Assembly: GCF_001247745.1 (NCBI RefSeq)
Contig: NZ_LAIR01000002.1
Span: forward strand, 620,001 to 684,000
Direction of reading: 5' to 3'
Length of the DNA stretch: 64,000 nucleotides
From: Luteipulveratus halotolerans
GTDB taxonomy: Bacteria; Actinomycetota; Actinomycetes; Actinomycetales; Dermatophilaceae
Shown: positions 52,151 through 61,139 of the stretch, one piece after another
Numbering within the stretch: the first letter of the stretch is position 1
How the letters are laid out: every line of letters starts with the position of its first letter
Notes under the pieces: generated by a model
Databases searched by the model: none
Seen by the model: only the letters and a program-made list of their open reading frames with translations
Told to the model about the DNA's origin: nothing
Made by a program: the position numbers and the translations under genes

Positions 52151-53224
52151 TCAGGCCAGGACGTCGACCTGGTCGTGGTCGGACAACGACGACGCCAACG
52201 ACGCGAGGTGCTGACGCGTGTCGCCGTACGTGCGCTCGATCGCGGTGAGGCGCGTCGTGAAGTGACCGACGGCGTACTCGGCGGTCATGCCGATGCCGCC
52301 GTGCAGCTGGATCGCCTCCTGCCCGATGTGGCGTCCGGACTGGCCGACGACGACCTTGGCGCGTGACGCGGTGGCCGAGTCACCAGGGTCGTCGGCGATC
52401 GCCATGGCCGCGAAAAGCGTTGTGCTGCGGGCGAGCTCGAGCGAGACGTACATGTCGGCGGCGCGCTGGGTGAGCGTCTGGAACGTCATCAGCGGCACCC
52501 CGAACTGCTTGCGCGTCTTGAGGTAGTCGAACGTCATCGTCGACGCGGCGTCCATCGCGCCGAGCGCCTCGGAGCACACCGCGATGATGCCGAGGTTGAC
52601 GGCGGCGGCGAGCGCAGTGGCACCGTCAGCAGGCCCGACGAGCTGTGTCGCAGCCGAACCATCGAACGTCGCGATCCCGTCGGCGAACGACGGTGCCTCG
52701 ACCAGGAAGAGCGCGAGCCCACCGTCGGCGGCAGCGGGTACGACGAGGTGGGTGGCCGCGTCGGCGTACGGCACCGGCCCCTTGCTGCCGGTGAGCGTCC
52801 AGGAGTCACCGGATCCGGATGCGTGCACCGACGACGAGGCCAGTGACCACCCGCGGCCGGGCTCGGCGAGCGCCGGCACCACCAGCGCCGAGCCGTCGAC
52901 GAGGGAGCTCAGCAGGTCCGAGCTCGCTGCAGCGAGAACGGAACCCGCGACCAGGGCGTCGGCGTACGCCGTCTGCACGCCTGCGTGGCCGAGCTCGGTC
53001 GCGACGAGAGACACCTCGACAGCGGACGCGCCGAGGCCGCCGGCGTCCTCGGCGAACGGCAGGCCGAGCGCGCCGACCTCGGCCAGGGCCGACCAGGTGT
53101 CGGGGTCGTGCGGGGCAGGGCCGACGGGGACGTCGCCCTCGCCGTGCTGGGGCGCGCGTCGGGCCGCCAGCTCACGCACCGCGTCGCGCAGCGCCTTCTG
53201 CTCGGAGTCGATCGAGAAGTCCAT
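52151..53224 (-). CDS. Acyl-CoA dehydrogenase, small subunit of a heteromeric pair
   Basis: A 357-residue acyl-CoA dehydrogenase-fold protein (MDFSIDSEQKALRDAVRELA at the N-terminus; TRKQFGVPLMTFQTLTQRAADMYVSLELAR and LHGGIGMTAEYAVGHF in the C-terminal domain). Lengths and adjacency to a second dehydrogenase gene only 6 bp upstream are typical of alpha2beta2 FadE pairs that act on bulky CoA esters such as steroid side chains. Substrate inferred only by class. Confidence 0.9.
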   Translation of the reverse strand: MDFSIDSEQKALRDAVRELAARRAPQHGEGDVPVGPAPHDPDTWSALAEVGALGLPFAEDAGGLGASAVEVSLVATELGHAGVQTAYADALVAGSVLAAASSDLLSSLVDGSALVVPALAEPGRGWSLASSSVHASGSGDSWTLTGSKGPVPYADAATHLVVPAAADGGLALFLVEAPSFADGIATFDGSAATQLVGPADGATALAAAVNLGIIAVCSEALGAMDAASTMTFDYLKTRKQFGVPLMTFQTLTQRAADMYVSLELARSTTLFAAMAIADDPGDSATASRAKVVVGQSGRHIGQEAIQLHGGIGMTAEYAVGHFTTRLTAIERTYGDTRQHLASLASSLSDHDQVDVLA

Positions 53225-53230
53225 GTCAGC

Positions 53231-54394
<1,164 letters not shown>

Positions 54395-54519
54395 GTGCAC
54401 ACTCCGTCCGCTGAGGTCTGGATCACACCGCATCCATCGTGCCATCCGGGCATTTCTCGTGAGCGGTGCCTCTCGCGTACCGTTGAGCGGCTGTCACCGC
54501 GACTTCCGGAGGTCCCCCG

Positions 54520-54978
54520 ATGCAGCGCACGATGCTCAAGTCGAAGATCCACCGCGCCACCGTGACGCAGGCCGACCTGCACTACGTCGGCTCGTTGACC
54601 GTCAGCAAGGACCTGATGGACGCCGCTGATCTGCTGCCCGGTGAGCAGATCGACATCGTCGACATCGACAACGGCAACCGCCTCACGACCTACGTCATCG
54701 AGGGCCCGGTCGACTCCGGCGTCATCGGCATCAACGGTGCGGCCGCCCGGCTCATCAGCCCCGGCGACCTGGTCATCATCATCAGCTACGCCGTGGTCGA
54801 CGACGCCGAGGCACGCACCCTGCAGCCGCGCATCGTGTTCGTCGACGAGGACAACCGCATCGCCGAGGCCGGCACCGACCCGGCCCACGTGCCCGACGGT
54901 GTCGCCGACCTGCTCGACCCGCGCCTGGACGCCCACGGCCCGGACGCGGTCCACCGCCCCCGCACGCTGCACCCCTGA
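54520..54978 (+). CDS. panD: Aspartate 1-decarboxylase (pyruvoyl enzyme)
   Basis: A 152-residue proenzyme making beta-alanine for pantothenate and CoA. The self-cleavage site Gly24-Ser25 (YVGS) yields the pyruvoyl group; GAAARLISPGDLVIIISYA and the Asn/Thr of the active site follow. CGGAGG is 9 nt before ATG 54520. The C-terminal ~25 residues extend slightly beyond the conserved fold. It is isolated from panBC and followed by a long repeat-rich gap. Confidence 0.95.
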   Translation: MQRTMLKSKIHRATVTQADLHYVGSLTVSKDLMDAADLLPGEQIDIVDIDNGNRLTTYVIEGPVDSGVIGINGAAARLISPGDLVIIISYAVVDDAEARTLQPRIVFVDEDNRIAEAGTDPAHVPDGVADLLDPRLDAHGPDAVHRPRTLHP

Positions 54979-55069
54979 CCGTACGCCGACCGCTCCGGCT
55001 GGTCGAATCCCTCCCGCCGGTCGAGCAGACGAGCCGCTGCTCCGCCGGTCGAGTAAGCGCCAGCCCTGC

Positions 55070-55137
55070 GTCAGAACTGAGTCCTGGTGGTCTGACGCAG
55101 TTCGAACTCGGTCAGATCACCAGGACTCAGTTCTGAC
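55070..55137. repeat. 27-bp-arm inverted repeat (large hairpin)
   Basis: The arm 55070-55096 is complementary to 55111-55137 with a single G:T-type mismatch; the 14-nt loop (55097-55110) itself contains GTTCGAAC-like symmetry. Partial pairing continues outward through CAGCCC/GGGCTGG (about 55060-55146). It may serve as a bidirectional terminator or be a mobile palindrome of the REP/MITE type. Confidence 0.75.
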
Positions 55138-55220
55138 GGGGCTGGGCCAGCTGGCGCGACTGCGCGACCAGCCGGTCCTCCCCGTCCCAGTCCTGGCCGG
55201 TCGCTGCTCCGCTGAGCCGT

Positions 55221-55256
55221 ATCGAGACCAGGTGCGCGCGGTCACCTGGTCTCGAT
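55221..55256. repeat. 14-bp-arm inverted repeat within the repeat region
   Basis: ATCGAGACCAGGTG (55221-55234) and CACCTGGTCTCGAT (55243-55256) are perfectly complementary around an 8-nt loop. The arm shares TATCGAGACC with the direct repeat found again at 55443-55458. Confidence 0.75.
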
Positions 55257-55506
55257 CGCGTCCTCGGCTAGCGCCTCGGACTACTCGACCAGCGGTGGGT
55301 GCGAGCGCGCGGCCCTACTCGACCGGCGGTGAGGGCCGGCCGTCCTCGACGCGCACAGTCCTCTCGGACTCCACTGCTGGACAGTCCCGGTGGTCGAGGA
55401 ACACCGCCACCTCGCTGGTCGAGCAGGCGAGCCCCACAGGGCGAGCCGTATCGAGACCCGTTCCGGCCCTACTCGACCAGCGGAGCGGCGTACGACCCGT
55501 GGTGGC

Positions 55507-56403
55507 TCAGCCGACGGGTGTGAAGTCGCGCGACCCCAGGAACGAGGGCCGGGGCGACGGCGCGGCGTACGGCTCGACGCAGGTGTTCTCGACGCTGTTG
55601 TAGACGATGAACACGTTGGAGCGCGGATACGGCGTGACGTTGCCGTTGGAGGCGTGCATGCAGTTGGAGTCGAACATGATCGCTCCGCCGGCGCGCCCCT
55701 CGAGCACGTCGATGCCGTAGTCGCCCGCGAACGCGCTGAGCGTCTCGTGCGCCGGCGTCCCCGCGCCCTGCATCACCAGCGAGCTCTTGTAGTTGTCGTC
55801 CGGCGTCGGCCCGACGCACGACACGTAGCGGCGGTGCGAGCCGGGCATGATCATCAGCGGTCCGTTGAACGAGTAGTTGTCCGTCAACGAGATCGAGATG
55901 CTCACCGCGCGCGGCGTGGGCATGCCGTCCTCGGCGTGCCAGGTCTCGAAGTCGGAGTGCCAGAAGAAGTCCTTGCCCGTGAAGCCCGGCTTGGCGTTGA
56001 CACGGCTCTGGTGGATGTAGACGTCCGACCCGAGGATCTGCCGCGCGCGCCCGACCACACGAGGGTCGCGGGCGATCGCCCCGAACACGTCACTGCTCAG
56101 GTGGACGTCGAAGATGCTGCGCACCTCCTGCGACGCCGCCTCGATGACGGTGCGTTCGTCAGCACGCACCTGCGGGTCGGACGATATCCGGGTGAGCTCC
56201 TGACGCATCGACGCCAGCTCACCGTCACTGATGAGCTGGTCGATGAGCAGGTAGCCCTTGTCGTCGAAGTGCTGCAGGGTGCCGGCGTCCAGCGGTCCGT
56301 CCGCTGGTCCGCCGTGCACGACGGGGCCGTGGCGGTCGATGACCCGACCGTCACTGTCGAGCCGGGTGGGGTAGGTGTCCGTCGGCGATGCCAACGTGGT
56401 CAC
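55507..56403 (-). CDS. ectD: Ectoine hydroxylase
   Basis: A 298-residue Fe(II)/2-oxoglutarate dioxygenase converting ectoine to 5-hydroxyectoine. The iron facial triad starts with HxD in FFWHSDFETWHAEDGMPTPRA, a strongly conserved EctD signature; the distal His is near SNCMHASNGN and the 2-oxoglutarate Arg near PRSNVF. GTG 56403 has AGGAGGA upstream. Last gene of ectABCD, separated from ectC by a perfect hairpin. Confidence 0.96.
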   Translation of the reverse strand: MTTLASPTDTYPTRLDSDGRVIDRHGPVVHGGPADGPLDAGTLQHFDDKGYLLIDQLISDGELASMRQELTRISSDPQVRADERTVIEAASQEVRSIFDVHLSSDVFGAIARDPRVVGRARQILGSDVYIHQSRVNAKPGFTGKDFFWHSDFETWHAEDGMPTPRAVSISISLTDNYSFNGPLMIMPGSHRRYVSCVGPTPDDNYKSSLVMQGAGTPAHETLSAFAGDYGIDVLEGRAGGAIMFDSNCMHASNGNVTPYPRSNVFIVYNSVENTCVEPYAAPSPRPSFLGSRDFTPVG

Positions 56404-56440
56404 TGCGTCCTCCTGGTGTCGAGTTGTTTCCTTTCAGAAG

Positions 56441-56475
56441 CCGTGAGTCCTGTTGCAGGGCAACAGGACTCACGG
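56441..56475 (-). promoter_or_regulatory. Perfect 16-bp hairpin between ectC and ectD
   Basis: CCGTGAGTCCTGTTGC (56441-56456) and GCAACAGGACTCACGG (56460-56475) pair perfectly around AGG. On the coding strand it lies 20 bp after the ectC stop and 37 bp before ectD. No strong U-tract follows, so partial termination, transcript processing or protection of the upstream ectABC mRNA is likely. Confidence 0.8.
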
Positions 56476-56495
56476 GGGAGGGGAACCAGACCGGA

Positions 56496-56897
56496 TCAGA
56501 CGGCCGCAGGCTCCTCGCGGATCAGGGGGTACACGCCGTTCTCGTCGTGCACCTCACGGCCGGTGACCGGCGGGTTGAACACGCACGCGCAGTGGATGTC
56601 CTCCTCGACCTTGACCGTGTGCTTGTCGTGCTTGTCGAGCAGGTACATCGTGCCGGGGCCGAGGGGGAACTCCTCGCCGGTGTCGCGGTTGAGCAGCGTG
56701 CCCTTGCCGGCGTACACGTAGACGCACTCGACGTGGTTGGCGTACCAGAACTCCGACTCGGTGCCCGCCTTGAGGTGGGTGTCGTGGAACGAGAAGCCCA
56801 CGCCGTCCTTGGCGAGCACGAACCGGCGGCTGCGCCAGTTGCCGTGCTCGACGTCGTTCTCGGTGCCGTCGAGGTCGTTGAGGTTGATGACCTTCAT
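56496..56897 (-). CDS. ectC: Ectoine synthase
   Basis: A 133-residue cupin that cyclises N-gamma-acetyldiaminobutyrate to ectoine. MKVINLNDLDGTENDV is the standard start; the cupin core FHDTHLKAGTESEFWYANHVECVYVYAGKG carries the metal-binding Glu and the active-site residues, followed by YLLDKHDKHTV. GAAAGGA precedes the ATG. It follows ectB by 45 bp. Confidence 0.97.
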   Translation of the reverse strand: MKVINLNDLDGTENDVEHGNWRSRRFVLAKDGVGFSFHDTHLKAGTESEFWYANHVECVYVYAGKGTLLNRDTGEEFPLGPGTMYLLDKHDKHTVKVEEDIHCACVFNPPVTGREVHDENGVYPLIREEPAAV

Positions 56898-56942
56898 GAA
56901 AGTCCTTTCAGATCAAGAAGATTCGCGGGTACGACGGTCGGT

Positions 56943-58280
56943 TCAGGACGCGGCGAGCGCGGGTTCGCGCTCGGTGTCCTCGGTGACCGTCGGGATCGCG
57001 CGGGCGCTGGTCGAGGCCGACGGGTGCAGGACCGCGCTGGCGGCGTCGACCAGGATCTCCAGGCCCTCGGCCATCTCGGCCTCGGTGATCGTCAGGGCCG
57101 GCATGACCTTGACGACCTCGCTGCTCGGGCCGGAGGTCTCGACGAGCAGGCCGCGCTCGAACGCCGCAGCCTGGATCTTGCCGGCGACCTCGGTGTCGGC
57201 GAACGCGACACCGGTGAGCAGGCCGCGGCCGCGCAGCGAGGCGCCCTCGGTGCGGGCGATGATGCGCTGCAGGCCGTCGCGCAGCTGCTCGGCGCGCGCG
57301 GCGATGTTCTGCTCCAGCGCGTCGTCGGCCCAGTAGGTCTTCAGCGCGGCGGTCGCGGTGACGAACGCCGGGTTGTGGCCGCGGAACGTGCCGTTGTGCT
57401 CGCCGGGCTCCCACTGGTCCAGCTCGGGACGCATCAGCGTGAGCGACATCGGGAGGCCGTAGCCGGAGATCGACTTGGACAGGCACACGATGTCGGGCTC
57501 GAGGCCGGCCTCCTCGAAGGAGAAGAAGCGACCCGTACGACCGCAGCCGGCCTGCACGTCGTCGACGATCAGCAGCACGCCGTGGCGGCGGCACAGGGCC
57601 TGCAGCTCGCGCAGCCACACGGTGCGTGCGGCCTTGAGGCCGCCCTCACCCTGGACCGTCTCGACGATCACGGCGGCCGGGATGTCCAGGCCGGAGCCGC
57701 TGTCGCTCCAGGTGCGGTCGAGCCACATGAAGTCGGCGGTCTCGCCGTCGAAGTAGTCGTCGTACGGTGCGGTGTTGGAGTGGTAGAGCGGCGTGCCGGC
57801 GCCGGCGCGCTTCATCGAGTTGCCGGTGACGGCGAGCGAGCCGAGCGTCATGCCGTGGAAGGCGTTGGTGAAGCTCACGACGTCGGAGCGGCCGGTGCAC
57901 TTGCGCGCGATCTTCAGCGCCGTCTCGACGGCGTTGGTGCCGGTCGGGCCGGGGAACTGCACCTTGTAGTCGAGGTTGCGCGGCGTGAGGATCAGGTCCT
58001 GGAAGGTCTGCAGGAACTCCCGCTTGGCCACGGTGTAGGTGTCGAGCGAGTGCACGACGTGGTCGCCGCCGAGGTACTCGACCAGGTACTTCTTCAGCTC
58101 GGGGTTGTTGTGCCCGTAGTTGAGCGCACCGGCGCCCGAGAAGAAGTCGACGTAGCGCTTGCCGTCCTCGGTGAACTGGTGGACGCCCTGCGCGGTGTCG
58201 AACACGGCCGGCCACTCGCGGCAGTAGCTGCGGACCTGCGACTCGCGTGTCTCGAAGATCGTGGTGTCAGGGGTGGTCAT
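56943..58280 (-). CDS. ectB: Diaminobutyrate-2-oxoglutarate transaminase
   Basis: A 445-residue class III aminotransferase making L-2,4-diaminobutyrate from aspartate semialdehyde. FFSGAGALNYGHNNPELKKYLVEYL is the N-terminal EctB signature, VDDVQAGCGRTGRFFSFE holds the PLP-binding Asp, and CLSKSISGYGLP the Schiff-base lysine. The C-terminal ~25 residues are a variable extension. GGAAGGAA precedes ATG 58280. Second gene of ectABCD. Confidence 0.97.
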   Translation of the reverse strand: MTTPDTTIFETRESQVRSYCREWPAVFDTAQGVHQFTEDGKRYVDFFSGAGALNYGHNNPELKKYLVEYLGGDHVVHSLDTYTVAKREFLQTFQDLILTPRNLDYKVQFPGPTGTNAVETALKIARKCTGRSDVVSFTNAFHGMTLGSLAVTGNSMKRAGAGTPLYHSNTAPYDDYFDGETADFMWLDRTWSDSGSGLDIPAAVIVETVQGEGGLKAARTVWLRELQALCRRHGVLLIVDDVQAGCGRTGRFFSFEEAGLEPDIVCLSKSISGYGLPMSLTLMRPELDQWEPGEHNGTFRGHNPAFVTATAALKTYWADDALEQNIAARAEQLRDGLQRIIARTEGASLRGRGLLTGVAFADTEVAGKIQAAAFERGLLVETSGPSSEVVKVMPALTITEAEMAEGLEILVDAASAVLHPSASTSARAIPTVTEDTEREPALAAS

Positions 58281-58358
58281 GGGTCATTCCTTCCGGAGAA
58301 GCGGGCAGTGCAAGGTTCGGGGCGGCGTACGCCGGGAGCGGCGCTCGCCGAGGGACGA

Positions 58359-58877
58359 TCAGCGCAGCGGGCCGATGCGGTAGAGGCGCTCGGCGTCGTG
58401 GTCGTCCGGGAAGTGCGCGGACTCGAACAGGTCGTGCCGGCTGATCGACGCACCGCGCTCCTGCGCGAAGCGGGTGAACAGGCCGATCGAGGCGGCGTTG
58501 TCGTCGGTGATGGTGGTCTCCATCGTGGTGACGTCGCCGACCTGGTCGGTGAGGGCCTGCAGCATGCGCAGGGCGATGCGCTGACCGCGGTAGGCGTCGT
58601 CGACGGCGACCTGCCAGATCATCAGCGTGTGCGGTGCGTCGGGGCGCACGTAGCCGGTCACGAAACCAGCGGGCGAGCCGTCGACCTCGGCGAGGATCGA
58701 CGTACGGGCGTAGTCACGAGCCCACAGGAGGTAGGCGTAGGACGTGTTGACGTCGAGCGTCTTGGAGTCCGTGGCGATCCTCCACAGCTCACCGCCGTCG
58801 GCCACAGTCGGCGGCCGGAAGGCGGTCGTCGTGCTCGGGGTCGAAGGGGCGATGGGCGTCAGGATGGCGCTGCTCAC
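58359..58877 (-). CDS. ectA: L-2,4-diaminobutyrate N-acetyltransferase
   Basis: A 172-residue GNAT enzyme acetylating diaminobutyrate. TTAFRPPTVADGGELWRIATD and SYAYLLWARDYARTSILAEV are EctA-specific; MIWQVAVDDAYRGQRIALRML is the acetyl-CoA loop (Q/RxxGxG/A type). I prefer GTG 58877: it lies 8 nt after a TACGTT box with TTGATA at -35, giving a leaderless mRNA. The alternative TTG 58913 is inside that -35 hexamer. First gene of the ectoine operon. Confidence 0.93.
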   Translation of the reverse strand: MSSAILTPIAPSTPSTTTAFRPPTVADGGELWRIATDSKTLDVNTSYAYLLWARDYARTSILAEVDGSPAGFVTGYVRPDAPHTLMIWQVAVDDAYRGQRIALRMLQALTDQVGDVTTMETTITDDNAASIGLFTRFAQERGASISRHDLFESAHFPDDHDAERLYRIGPLR

Positions 58878-58885
58878 GCTCCATG

Positions 58886-58913
58886 AACGTAACGACTCTG
58901 CAGCAGTTATCAA
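58886..58913 (-). promoter_or_regulatory. Predicted promoter of ectABCD
   Basis: On the minus strand TTGATA (58913-58908) and TACGTT (58891-58886) are 16 bp apart, ending 8 nt before GTG 58877. Inferred start site is at or next to the initiation codon. Confidence 0.55.
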
Positions 58914-59154
58914 CCTGGCGGCGCCGATTCATGGGACGACACGCCGAGCGGGGCGTACGGGACGAAGTGCCTGTTTCGTCCGGTATCTCGGGCGATTCTT
59001 GCGATCGGCGCGCTCTGCTCAAAATATTTCGAAATTGTTTCGGTCGGCCGTCCCGCCTGGCGGGCGGCCGCGGTGAAATGTGGCGCAGGTCACGGGCGTA
59101 ACGCTCGCGGGTGGCGCGGCGATGTGATCCGCCTCGGTCGTCGCCGAGCGCCGA
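58914..59154 (-). promoter_or_regulatory. Upstream region of the ectoine operon with an AT-rich island
   Basis: No gene is supported here. At 59021-59040 a run of 20 bases is almost free of G/C apart from a central CG, including the 10-bp palindrome ATTTCGAAAT (59026-59035). It stands out sharply from the ~70% GC background. A GC-rich dyad (CGGCCG...CGGCCG, about 59044-59069) follows. This is the natural place for salt-responsive control (for example a MarR-type EctR/CosR), but no regulator gene is adjacent. Confidence 0.5.
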
Positions 59155-59188
59155 ACGGCCCCCGGCGAGCGAGCTCACCGGGGGCCGT
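59155..59188 (-). terminator. Terminator of the M4 protease gene
   Basis: ACGGCCCCCGG (59155-59165) and CCGGGGGCCGT (59178-59188) form a perfect 11-bp GC stem around a 12-nt loop, 17 bp after the protease stop on the minus strand. No long U-tract is present, as is common in high-GC actinobacteria. Confidence 0.75.
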
Positions 59189-59205
59189 CAGCGGGTGGTC
59201 TGGCG

Positions 59206-60918
59206 TCAGGAGACGCTGACCGCGGTCCAGGCCGCGGCGACCGTCTTGCTCTCGGTGCTGTCGGCGCCGTAGAGCGTGTCGGAGGCCTTGATCATGCCGG
59301 CGCGCAGGTCGGCGTACGACATGTTGCTCGTGCCGTAGTCCTTGATCGCGTTGTACCAGATCGCTGCCGCCTTGTCCCGGCCGATGCCGGTGACGGTGCT
59401 GTTGTCGCAGGTCGGGCTGTTGCCGAACTCCGACTCACCACTGCCGTTGGCCAGCAGGAAGAACGCGTGGTTGCCGACACCGGAGGTGTAGTGCGGGTCC
59501 TCGTTCTGGCCGGCGGAGGTCCAGCAGTCCTGCGACGCGCCGTCCTTGGACGGCTCGTCCATGTAGCGCAGCGGCGTGCCATCGCCGTTGATGTCGATCT
59601 CCTCGCCGATCAGGAAGTCCGGCTTGTCGACGGCGCTGTTCTCCTTGAACTCCACCATCGTGCCGAAGACGTCGCTGTTGGCCTCGTTGATGCCGCCCAC
59701 GTCACCGGAGTAGCCGAGGTCGGCGAGCGCCTCCGAGACGCCGTGCGACATCTCGTGGCCCGCGACGTCGATCGCGACCAGCGGGGCGTTGTCGCCCTGG
59801 CCGTCGCCGTACGTCATCTGGCTGCCGTCCCAGAACGCGTTGACGTAGCCACTGCCGTAGTGGACGCGCGAGGGCACACCCTTGCCGTCGTCGAAGATGC
59901 CGTTACGGCCGAAGGCGTCCTTGTAGTAGTCCCACGTGGAGGCCGCACCCGCGTAGACGTCGACCGCGGCGCTGGCGCGGTCGTTGTTGGTGCCGTCGCC
60001 CCAGGCGTTGTCCTCGTCGGTGAAGACCTCACAGCTGCCCGACTCGGAGTTGTTCATGTCGCAGGCGGTGTTGCCGCCGTGGTTGAGGTCGGTCATCGAG
60101 AAGGTGCCGTCGGACTCGGTCGTCGACAGCGTCACGTCGCCGAGGAAGATCGACTTGCCGGTGCCCTCGGCAGCGACACCCTTCGTGGGCTTCGCAGCCG
60201 ACTTCGCCGCGCCGGGCGTGCCGACCGAGGCCCAGCTGACGGTGCGCAGGGTGCTCGGCGCCGTGGTCGTGAGGGTGGCCGACGTGTGGATGCCCTTGCG
60301 CGCCATGGCGGCCTTGGACGTGGTCGCCGACATGAGCGACGTGACCATCTCGGTCGAACGGATCGTCTTGCCGCTGTGGGCGTCGACGAGCACCGCCTTG
60401 TGGCTCGGCGTGATGCCGTCGGCCTGGACGCCGGTCACGACCGTCATCCACGCGAGGGCCGGCTTGGCGCCCTGGGCGTCGACGACGAGCATCGGCGTGG
60501 TCGCACCGTTGACGTCGTACGACCGCGAGGAGCCCGCGGCCGTCGTACGCGCCGTCGCGCCGGCGACCGTGGCCGTGGTGCTGACCGCGATGGGCGCCTG
60601 CTGCGCGACGCTCTGGCCGAGGACCTTGCCCGACTTGGAGTGCACGACGAAGTCGCCGCCGATGACCGGCAGGCCCTGGAACGTGCGGTGGTAGCGCGCG
60701 TGCTGCGCACCGTCCTTGGACGTCGTGGTGCGCACCAGCTGGTAGGAGTCGCCGGCTGCGCCCTGGATCGCGGCGGTGTCGTTCTTCAGGTACGACGACA
60801 CGGCGGCCTGGTCGGTCGGCGCCGTGTCGTCGGTGGCTGCCGCGTGGGCCGGGGCCGAGGCGAGCGAGCCGAGCGCGATGAGCGCCGAACCGGTGAGCGC
60901 GATGTGCTTCTTCCTCAT
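59206..60918 (-). CDS. Secreted M4-family (thermolysin-like) metallopeptidase
   Basis: A 570-residue preproprotease. Signal peptide (MRKKHIALTGSALIAL... AHA), FTP/PepSY propeptide (~30-260), then the catalytic domain with HEMSH at 388-392 and the third zinc ligand Glu412 in GGINEANSD; the C-terminal alpha-helical domain carries the catalytic His in DPHYTSGVGNHAFFLLA. The insert DMNNSESGSC adds a Cys pair. An extracellular neutral protease is expected. AGAGG precedes ATG 60918. The LysR gene is divergent. Confidence 0.95.
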   Translation of the reverse strand: MRKKHIALTGSALIALGSLASAPAHAAATDDTAPTDQAAVSSYLKNDTAAIQGAAGDSYQLVRTTTSKDGAQHARYHRTFQGLPVIGGDFVVHSKSGKVLGQSVAQQAPIAVSTTATVAGATARTTAAGSSRSYDVNGATTPMLVVDAQGAKPALAWMTVVTGVQADGITPSHKAVLVDAHSGKTIRSTEMVTSLMSATTSKAAMARKGIHTSATLTTTAPSTLRTVSWASVGTPGAAKSAAKPTKGVAAEGTGKSIFLGDVTLSTTESDGTFSMTDLNHGGNTACDMNNSESGSCEVFTDEDNAWGDGTNNDRASAAVDVYAGAASTWDYYKDAFGRNGIFDDGKGVPSRVHYGSGYVNAFWDGSQMTYGDGQGDNAPLVAIDVAGHEMSHGVSEALADLGYSGDVGGINEANSDVFGTMVEFKENSAVDKPDFLIGEEIDINGDGTPLRYMDEPSKDGASQDCWTSAGQNEDPHYTSGVGNHAFFLLANGSGESEFGNSPTCDNSTVTGIGRDKAAAIWYNAIKDYGTSNMSYADLRAGMIKASDTLYGADSTESKTVAAAWTAVSVS

Positions 60919-60980
60919 ATGAGGTTTCCTCTCTGGGTGTCTGCCCTGTCCACCCCGGTACTGCTGGTCCCCCGAGGTGT

Positions 60981-61001
60981 CCGGCCGCTGGAGGCGGCCG
61001 G
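60981..61001. repeat. Hairpin in the protease/LysR divergent region
   Basis: CCGGCCGC (60981-60988) and GCGGCCGG (60994-61001) pair perfectly around TGGAG. It lies 62 bp upstream of the protease ATG and 139 bp upstream of LysR; it may be a regulator site, but no LysR T-N11-A box was confirmed. The rest of the 221-bp gap shows only TACGGT (61126-61131), a -10 candidate for LysR. Confidence 0.4.
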
Positions 61002-61139
61002 GGCAGTGGCAACTCTCACTGTGTCCGGGTCGTGGACGCGCCGGTATGCCAGAGGGCCATGCCTTCCTTGCGGAGTCTTGGTGTGCGGCAAAGGAGTTCA
61101 AGACCCGCTGCCGGGCAGCCATGCCTACGGTCAAGAGCG

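Larger units (their letters stand above)
54979..55506. repeat. 528-bp non-coding region of extragenic palindromic repeats
   Basis: No supportable gene between convergent panD and ectD. The stretch is built from short elements: ACTCGACC[A/G]GCGG at 55283-55295, 55317-55329 and 55471-55483 with inverse copies GGTCGAG (near 55017, 55046, 55392, 55416); the 16-mer GAGCCGTATCGAGACC at 55214-55229 and 55443-55458; and two strong hairpins listed separately. Such GGTCGAG/TATCGAGACC units are familiar dispersed repeats in several Micrococcales genomes. Confidence 0.8.

Noticed and set aside
54979..55506. Possible CRISPR array in the repeat-rich gap
   Set aside because: Repeats are short, in mixed orientation and irregularly spaced, with no uniform spacers and no cas genes.
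56388..58886. 832-codon plus-strand open frame antisense to ectABCD
   Set aside because: It is the mirror of the ect genes at ~70% GC; it has no domain, no ribosome-binding site and its composition follows the codon positions of the minus-strand genes.
58877..58913. TTG 58913 as ectA start
   Set aside because: It coincides with the predicted -35 hexamer, and the extra 12 residues show no family similarity; kept only as an alternative.
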